NCBI RefSeq assembly: GCF_001431665.1
Contig: NZ_LLXV01000047.1
Span: 1-50,676, forward strand
DNA: 50,676 nt
Source of the DNA: Stenotrophomonas beteli
GTDB lineage: Bacteria > Pseudomonadota > Gammaproteobacteria > Xanthomonadales > Xanthomonadaceae
Reading direction: 5' to 3'
Positions 45,390 to 50,676 of this stretch are shown one piece after another; positions within the stretch are counted from its first letter, which is position 1; each line of letters starts with the position of its first letter. The notes under the pieces are model-generated. The model had not been told where the DNA came from and did no database searches. It saw nothing but the letters and a program-made list of their open reading frames with translations. Both the position numbers and the translations under genes were made by a program.

Positions 45390-45917
45390 TTACTCCAGCC
45401 CGTCCAGCAGCTCGTCGACCTTTTCCAGGGTCAGACGCTCATGGTAGTGACCGTTGATGACCATCATCGGCGCGCCACCGCAGCCAGCCAGGCACTCTTC
45501 CTCGCGCTTGAGGTAGACGCGGCCGTCCGGGGTCGATTCACCGTGCTTGATGCCCAGCTTCTTCTCGCAATGCCGCACGATGTCTTCGGCGCCATTGAGC
45601 CAGCAGCTGATGTTGGTGCAGATGGCCACGTTGTTGCGGCCCACCTTCTCGGTCTCGAACATCGAGTAGAAGCTGGCAACCTCGTAGGCCCACACCGGCG
45701 GCAGGTCAAGGTACTTGGCCACGCCGGCGATCAGCTCGTCGGTCAGCCAACCCTCGTTCTGCTCCTGGGCCGCATGCAGGCCCTGCAGCACGGCAGAGCG
45801 CTTGCGGTCCGGCGGGAACTTGGACAGCCAGTGATCGATGTGAGCGCGGGTCTTGTCGCTCAGCACCACCATCGGGTCGACGTCGCGCGCCGCCTCGAAA
45901 TTACCTGTCGCCTTCAT
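45390..45917 (-). CDS. nuoE: NADH-quinone oxidoreductase subunit E
   Basis: This 175-residue thioredoxin-fold protein holds the N1a [2Fe-2S] cluster with [10 protein letters not shown] and the later [12 protein letters not shown] ligands. It partners NuoF. Between nuoE and nuoD is a 97-base gap with a GCCGGC-GCAA-GCCGGC hairpin (45962-45981), the largest gap inside the nuo operon. Confidence 0.97.
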   Translation of the reverse strand: MKATGNFEAARDVDPMVVLSDKTRAHIDHWLSKFPPDRKRSAVLQGLHAAQEQNEGWLTDELIAGVAKYLDLPPVWAYEVASFYSMFETEKVGRNNVAICTNISCWLNGAEDIVRHCEKKLGIKHGESTPDGRVYLKREEECLAGCGGAPMMVINGHYHERLTLEKVDELLDGLE

Positions 45918-46014
45918 CGGCCGACCTCAGCGAAATGCATAACGTGAAATTGCAGAAACTGCGGCGCCGGCTTGCGCCGGCTGCCTGCAGCGGGCGTTGG
46001 CGTGGCGGACGGCA

Positions 46015-47322
46015 TTACCGGTCAACCTCGCCAAACACCAGATCGTAGGTACCGATCATGGCCACCACGTCGGCCAGCATGTGGCCGCGCACGATCGAAT
46101 CGATCGAGGACAGGTGGGCGAAGCCCGGTGCACGCAGGTGCACGCGGAACGGCTTGTTGGCGCCATCGGAGACCAGGTAGCAGCCGAACTCACCCTTCGG
46201 TGCTTCCACCGCCGAATAGGTTTCACCGGCCGGCACGCAGTAGCCTTCGCTGAACAGCTTGAAGTGGTGGATCAGCGCTTCCATGTCGTCCTTCATGTCC
46301 TCGCGCTTGGGCGGAGCGACCTTGAAGTTCTTCACCATCACCGGGCCGGGGTTGGCCTTCAGCCACGCCACGCACTGCTTGATGATGCGGTTGGATTCGC
46401 GCATTTCGGCAACGCGGACCAGGTAACGGTCGTAGCAGTCGCCTTCCTTGCCCAGCGGGATGTCGAAATCGACGGCATCGTATTTGGCGTACGGGCGCTT
46501 CTTGCGCAGGTCCCAGGCAACGCCCGAGCCGCGCAGCATCACGCCGGTCATGCCCCACTGGTGGGCCAGTTCCGGGCTGACCACGCCGATGCCGACGGTA
46601 CGCTGCTTCCAGATGCGGTTGTCGGTCAGCAGGGTTTCGTATTCGTCGATGCGCTTGGGGAACTCGACGGTGAAGTTCTCCAGGAAGTCCAGCAGCGAGC
46701 CCTCGCGCGAAGCATTCAGCTGCTTCAGCGCCTTGCCCTTGTGCCAGCGCGATTCCTTGTACTTCGGCATGTGGTCCGGCAGGTCGCGGTAGACACCGCC
46801 CGGACGGTAGTACGCCGCGTGCATGCGCGCGCCGGAGACCGCTTCATAGCAGTCCATCAGCTCTTCGCGCTCGCGGAAGGCGTACAGCATCACCGCCATC
46901 GCACCCAGGTCGAGCGCGTTGGAGCCCAGCCACATCAAGTGGTTGAGGATACGGGTGATTTCGTCGTACATGGTGCGGATGTACTGCGCACGCTCCGGCG
47001 CCTCGATGCCCATCAGGGTCTCGATCGCGCGCACGTAGGCGTGCTCGTTGCACATCATCGACACGTAATCCAGGCGATCCATGTAGCCGATCGACTGATT
47101 GAACGGCTTGGACTCGGCCAGCTTCTCGGTACCACGGTGCAGCAGACCCACGTGCGGGTCGGCGCGCATGATGGTCTCGCCGTCCATTTCCAGGATCAGG
47201 CGCAGCACACCGTGCGCGGCCGGATGCTGCGGGCCGAAGTTCATGGTGTAGTTGCGGATTTCCTGCCGTGCTTCGGCCGGATTGCTCGCGAACGCTTCGC
47301 GGGCCTGGTGGAACTCGCTCAC
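46015..47322 (-). CDS. nuoD: NADH-quinone oxidoreductase subunit D
   Basis: The 435-residue protein is the 49-kDa quinone-site subunit, related to NiFe hydrogenase large subunits. Conserved segments are [32 protein letters not shown] and [12 protein letters not shown]. The C-terminal DLVFGEVDR is intact. It is separate from NuoC here, unlike the fused NuoCD of E. coli, and overlaps nuoC by four bases. Confidence 0.98.
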   Translation of the reverse strand: MSEFHQAREAFASNPAEARQEIRNYTMNFGPQHPAAHGVLRLILEMDGETIMRADPHVGLLHRGTEKLAESKPFNQSIGYMDRLDYVSMMCNEHAYVRAIETLMGIEAPERAQYIRTMYDEITRILNHLMWLGSNALDLGAMAVMLYAFREREELMDCYEAVSGARMHAAYYRPGGVYRDLPDHMPKYKESRWHKGKALKQLNASREGSLLDFLENFTVEFPKRIDEYETLLTDNRIWKQRTVGIGVVSPELAHQWGMTGVMLRGSGVAWDLRKKRPYAKYDAVDFDIPLGKEGDCYDRYLVRVAEMRESNRIIKQCVAWLKANPGPVMVKNFKVAPPKREDMKDDMEALIHHFKLFSEGYCVPAGETYSAVEAPKGEFGCYLVSDGANKPFRVHLRAPGFAHLSSIDSIVRGHMLADVVAMIGTYDLVFGEVDR

Positions 47323-48068
47323 TTCACTGCCTCCTGCGCGCGCTCACCTTCTGCGGTCTGCAGACGGGCGTCGTCACGGATCACGCGCGGCACGCCGACG
47401 CGCGGCTCCACCGAGGTAACCGGTTCGTAGATCACGCGCTTCTTTTCTTCGTCGTAGCGGACTTCGACATTGCCGATCAGCGGGAAGTCCTTGCGGAACG
47501 GATGGCCGACGAAACCGTAGTCGGTCAGGATCCGGCGCAGGTCCGGGTGGCCTTCGAAGATCACGCCGTACAGGTCGAACGCTTCGCGCTCGAACCAGTT
47601 CAGGCCCGGCCAGATGCCGGTCAGCGAGGACACCACCGGCAGTGCTTCGTCAGGGGCGAAGCAGCGCAGGTGCATCATCAGGTTGTGCTGGTAAGAACGC
47701 AGCTGCGCGACCACGGCAAAACGCTGGGTCGGCATGTGCTGCGGGCGGGCACCGTCGGCACCGTTTTCCTCGGTGGGGAACTCGCCCCATGCGAAGCGGC
47801 CCTGGGCCTTGCCTTCGACGCCACGGCTGAAGCCCTGCGAGGACACGTCAGCGGTGTCCCATTCGTCGGAGCCGTAACCGAGGTAGTCGACGCCGCAGAG
47901 ATCCACGGCCTGTTCGAAACCAAATTCGTCACGCAACGCCAGGGCGGTGGCGTGCCACTCGGCGGCAGGCACTTCCAGCGTCACTTCGCCGCGGGGTTCG
48001 ACCACGATGACCTTCGCACCTGCGAAACGTACGGAGAGTCGGTCGATGAAGGATGCTTGCTCTGCCAT
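47319..48068 (-). CDS. nuoC: NADH-quinone oxidoreductase subunit C
   Basis: The 249-residue 30-kDa subunit has the family signature [20 protein letters not shown] followed by [20 protein letters not shown]. It has an extended N-terminal half compared with mitochondrial forms. It packs against NuoD in the connecting part of complex I. The gene starts 33 bases after nuoB. Confidence 0.97.
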   Translation of the reverse strand: MAEQASFIDRLSVRFAGAKVIVVEPRGEVTLEVPAAEWHATALALRDEFGFEQAVDLCGVDYLGYGSDEWDTADVSSQGFSRGVEGKAQGRFAWGEFPTEENGADGARPQHMPTQRFAVVAQLRSYQHNLMMHLRCFAPDEALPVVSSLTGIWPGLNWFEREAFDLYGVIFEGHPDLRRILTDYGFVGHPFRKDFPLIGNVEVRYDEEKKRVIYEPVTSVEPRVGVPRVIRDDARLQTAEGERAQEAVK

Positions 48069-48101
48069 GGGGGCTTGGCGCGCTCTTGTCAGGTGAAGGG
48101 G

Positions 48102-48656
48102 TCAGCGGGCGATGGTCTGTGTACGCCAGATCTTCTTCTGCAGCTGCAGGATCCCGTACACCAGCGCCTCGGCGGTCGGCGGGCAGCCCGGGACGTAGAC
48201 GTCCACCGGCACCACGCGATCACAGCCGCGCACGACAGAATAGGAGTAGTGGTAATAGCCACCGCCGTTGGCGCAGCTACCCATGGAGATGACCCACTTC
48301 GGGTCCGGCATCTGGTCGTAGACCTTGCGCAGCGCCGGGGCCATCTTGTTGACCAGGGTACCGGCCACGATCATCACGTCGGACTGACGCGGCGACGGGC
48401 GGAACACCACGCCGTAGCGGTCGAGGTCCAGGCGCGCGGCGCCGGCGTGCATCATCTCGACCGCGCAGCAGGCCAGGCCGAAGGTCATCGGCCACATCGA
48501 GCCGGTGCGCGCCCAGTTCAGCAGTGCGTCGACGCTGGTGGTGACAAAGCCCTTTTCCAGCAGCGGGTTGTCGCCTTCCGGCCGCAGGATGTCATCAACC
48601 CGGCCTTCCGGCGTGGGGTTGTTCATGAGGCCATCGAGAGTCTGAATCACTCCCAT
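48102..48656 (-). CDS. nuoB: NADH-quinone oxidoreductase subunit B ([4Fe-4S] N2)
   Basis: The 184-residue protein carries the N2 ligands in [23 protein letters not shown] and [11 protein letters not shown], the terminal cluster that reduces quinone. The ATG at 48656 overlaps the nuoA end by ten bases; a longer upstream frame is a shadow of nuoA. Confidence 0.98.
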   Translation of the reverse strand: MGVIQTLDGLMNNPTPEGRVDDILRPEGDNPLLEKGFVTTSVDALLNWARTGSMWPMTFGLACCAVEMMHAGAARLDLDRYGVVFRPSPRQSDVMIVAGTLVNKMAPALRKVYDQMPDPKWVISMGSCANGGGYYHYSYSVVRGCDRVVPVDVYVPGCPPTAEALVYGILQLQKKIWRTQTIAR

Positions 48657-49003
48657 TCCAGCGCTCCCTTCTTCCAGACGTAAATGAAACCGAGGAACAG
48701 CATGCCGACGAACAGGCCCATGGTGACCAGCGAACGGGCACCCAGCTCCATGAAGACCTGGGTCCACGGCACGATGAAGATGATTTCCAGGTCGAAGACG
48801 ATGAACTGGATCGCGATCAGGTAGTAGCGCACGTCGAACTTCATGCGCGCGTCTTCGAAGGCTTCGAAGCCGCACTCGTACGGCGACAGCTTTTCCAGAT
48901 CAGGGCGGCGGGGACCGAGGAATCGGCCTACCAGCATCAGCGTAATGCCGATACCGGTGGCAACGATCAGAAACAGCAGAGAAGGCAAATATTCGGCCAG
49001 CAC
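48647..49003 (-). CDS. nuoA: NADH-quinone oxidoreductase subunit A
   Basis: The 118-residue, three-helix protein starts at a GTG (49003) with AAGAGAGA upstream ([20 protein letters not shown]), the length usual in Xanthomonadaceae. [20 protein letters not shown] holds the loop Cys between TM1 and TM2. It is the first nuo gene; its promoter is probably upstream of or within the tRNA-Leu region, as I see no clear one at 49004-49114. Confidence 0.95.
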   Translation of the reverse strand: MLAEYLPSLLFLIVATGIGITLMLVGRFLGPRRPDLEKLSPYECGFEAFEDARMKFDVRYYLIAIQFIVFDLEIIFIVPWTQVFMELGARSLVTMGLFVGMLFLGFIYVWKKGALEWE

Positions 49004-49114
49004 AGCGATTCTCTCTTGCCTCTGCCGCCGCGCCTGCAGGCGCTTTGGCATGGGGGAGTGGACGGGAATGCGCCTGGCGCCTTGCGCGCCAGACCAACCC
49101 GCTTTACTTACAAA

Positions 49115-49199
49115 TGGTGCCCAAGAGGGGACTCGAACCCCTACGACTTGCGTCGCTACCACCTCAAGGTAGTGCGTCTACCAATTCCGCCACCTGGGC
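49115..49199 (-). tRNA. tRNA-Leu(GAG)
   Basis: An 85-base class II tRNA with a long variable arm, GAG anticodon (reads CUC/CUU), GGTTCGAGTCC T-arm and encoded CCA. It sits between secG and nuoA on the same strand, and the secG-tRNA-Leu pairing is conserved in related bacteria. Confidence 0.97.
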
Positions 49200-49250
49200 A
49201 AACGATCACATCAGACTATCTTCCCGATGCGCCGCGTATTGTAACCGGCT

Positions 49251-49688
49251 TCAGTGTTTCTGGGAGCCTTCCGAAGGCTTTTCTTCACCAGAAACCGAAG
49301 ATTCCGCCTGAGCCGGCACATTCGCGGCCGGAACCGGGGCGGCCGGGACCGCATCGGCCTTCGGAACGGCCGGCAGTTCGCCGGCCGGAGCCGCCGGAGC
49401 GGTCGCCGCCGGGGCGGACATCAGACCCAGGTCCTGGTCGGCCGCCGGACGGCTGCCGTGACCGGCGTACCAGGCCATGAAGAGGCTGATGCCGAAGAAC
49501 ACAACAGCCAGCCACTTGGTCGACTTGGACAGGAAGTTCGAGGCGCCGCGCGCACCGAACACCGTCCCCGAGGCGCCGGCACCAAAGCCCGAACCCGCCG
49601 CCGCACCCGAGCCACGCTGCATCAGGATCAGCGCGATCATGGCCACAGCGACCAGCACGTAGACGACATTGAGGATCAACATCAGCAT
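49251..49688 (-). CDS. secG: Preprotein translocase subunit SecG
   Basis: The 145-residue protein has two transmembrane helices (MLMLILNVVYVLVAVAMIAL and WLAVVFFGISLFMAWYAG) flanking the conserved GSGFGAGASGTVFGARGASN loop. A 60-residue Ala/Pro-rich tail makes it longer than E. coli SecG (110). It assists SecYE. An ATG two codons later (49682) is an alternative start. It follows tpiA, the usual order. Confidence 0.95.
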   Translation of the reverse strand: MLMLILNVVYVLVAVAMIALILMQRGSGAAAGSGFGAGASGTVFGARGASNFLSKSTKWLAVVFFGISLFMAWYAGHGSRPAADQDLGLMSAPAATAPAAPAGELPAVPKADAVPAAPVPAANVPAQAESSVSGEEKPSEGSQKH

Positions 49689-49719
49689 TGGAAACCGCCC
49701 TCGGACAATACTTCTAGGA

Positions 49720-50475
49720 TTAGTTCGCGGCCGCCGCCCGTGCGATGGCCAGGAAGTCCGCGGCCACCAGGGAGGCGCCGCCGACCAGCCCACCATCGAC
49801 ATCCGGCTGCGCGAACAGTTCCCCGGCATTGTCGGGCTTCACGCTACCGCCGTAAACAATGGGCAGTGAATCAGCAATTCTAGCATCGAAGCGCGCGACT
49901 TCGCCACGGATGAACGCGTGCACCTGCTGCGCCTGCTCCTTGCTGGCGGTACGGCCGGTACCGATGGCCCAGACCGGCTCATAGGCGACCACGGCGCGGG
50001 CGAAACCAGCCGCGCCGGTCAGCGCCAGCACCGGGGCCAGCTGGCTGGCGATGACCGCTTCGGTCTGCCCGGCCTCGCGCTGTTCCAGGGTTTCGCCCAC
50101 GCACAGCACCGGCACCAGCCCGGCGTGCAGGGCCGCGCCGAACTTGCGCGCGACCAGCTCACTGCTTTCGTGGTGGTACTGGCGGCGCTCGGAATGGCCG
50201 ACCAGGCCATAGCGGGCACCGACCTCGACCAGCATGGCGGCGCAGACCTCACCGGTGTAGGCGCCCTTCTCATTGCTGCTGACGTCCTGGGCACCGAACA
50301 CCAGGCCGGTCTCGCCGAAGTCCTCGACCAGTTCGCCCAGGTACGGCAGCGGCGGCAGGATCACCACGTCCACCCCCTCCAGCGGCAGCCCGGCGGCCAC
50401 CTGCCCCAGCAGTTCATTGGCGAATTGACGGCTGCCATGCAGCTTCCAGTTTCCGGCGACGATCTTGCGGCGCAT
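49720..50475 (-). CDS. tpiA: Triosephosphate isomerase
   Basis: The 251-residue TIM barrel has the catalytic Lys in GNWKLHG (about residue 10), His in GHSERR (about 95-100), and the active-site Glu in VAYEPVWAIGTG (about 165), with the phosphate-gripping YGGSVKPDN near the end. It interconverts DHAP and glyceraldehyde-3-phosphate in the cytoplasm. A LacI-type operator-like sequence lies upstream. Confidence 0.98.
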   Translation of the reverse strand: MRRKIVAGNWKLHGSRQFANELLGQVAAGLPLEGVDVVILPPLPYLGELVEDFGETGLVFGAQDVSSNEKGAYTGEVCAAMLVEVGARYGLVGHSERRQYHHESSELVARKFGAALHAGLVPVLCVGETLEQREAGQTEAVIASQLAPVLALTGAAGFARAVVAYEPVWAIGTGRTASKEQAQQVHAFIRGEVARFDARIADSLPIVYGGSVKPDNAGELFAQPDVDGGLVGGASLVAADFLAIARAAAAN

Positions 50476-50540
50476 GAGCGGGTGGCTCCTGTGTGAAGTC
50501 AGCCGATCATGATACCTGTTACGGCAAAAATCCGTTTCTT

Positions 50541-50554
50541 TGTAAGCGGTTACA
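50541..50554. promoter_or_regulatory. LacI-family operator-like palindrome upstream of tpiA
   Basis: TGTAAGCGGTTACA has TGTAA/TTACA arms and a central CG, the form of LacI/GalR-family and cre-type sites. It is 66 bases before the tpiA start. The rest of 50,476-50,676 shows no gene, only G/T-rich sequence. Confidence 0.45.
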
Positions 50555-50676
50555 TGGATTTTCAGCCAGCGGCGCAGCCCCTCGTGTCGGGGGTTTGTTT
50601 GGGTTGGTCGCGGAAAGCCCGGTTGGATTGGTGGGCTTGGCCGGTCGGGTGGGGATGGCGGGGGACGCCGTAAACC

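Overview
The window looks like Stenotrophomonas (S. maltophilia complex) chromosome. It is GC-rich, its gene order is that of Xanthomonadaceae, and it carries GTAG-headed palindromic REPs of the SMAG type between housekeeping genes. Function calls come from motif and gene-order recognition without database searches.

Bases 1 to about 12,120 are one end of a temperate phage or phage-like element. A lambdoid immunity region sits near the left edge: a leftward cro-like gene, CII-like gene, tiny ORF and replication gene (cut by the window edge), and a rightward S24-type repressor followed by two small accessory genes (a secreted Rap1a-like protein and a membrane protein). A second operator pair then controls a long rightward operon of mostly overlapping small genes, with a Sak4-like ATPase plus PD-(D/E)XK exonuclease, a DNA methyltransferase, an excisionase-like protein and a tyrosine integrase. 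The element appears to end next to tRNA-Pro(GGG). Structural and lysis genes are not visible and would lie left of the window.

Bases 12,177 to 20,140, all on the minus strand, hold thrS-infC-rpmI-rplT-pheS-pheT-ihfA-merR and then tRNA-Pro. The thrS leader has an eight-residue ORF with three consecutive Thr codons followed by an intrinsic terminator, an attenuator-like layout. A second attenuator-like layout lies between rplT and pheS, and infC appears to start at AUC.

Bases 20,427 to 22,556 encode a plus-strand membrane operon (DUF3325-like, DUF3649-like, PepSY) typical of iron-uptake loci. A glyoxalase-family remnant and a secreted GH18 chitinase follow on the minus strand.

From 24,300 to 50,475 everything is on the minus strand. 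In transcription order it is tpiA, secG, tRNA-Leu(GAG), nuoA to nuoN (complete 14-subunit complex I), two identical initiator tRNA-fMet genes, rimP, nusA, infB, rbfA, truB, rpsO and pnp. The nuo operon lies between the secG/tRNA-Leu and tRNA-fMet/rimP blocks, which are adjacent in Pseudomonas.
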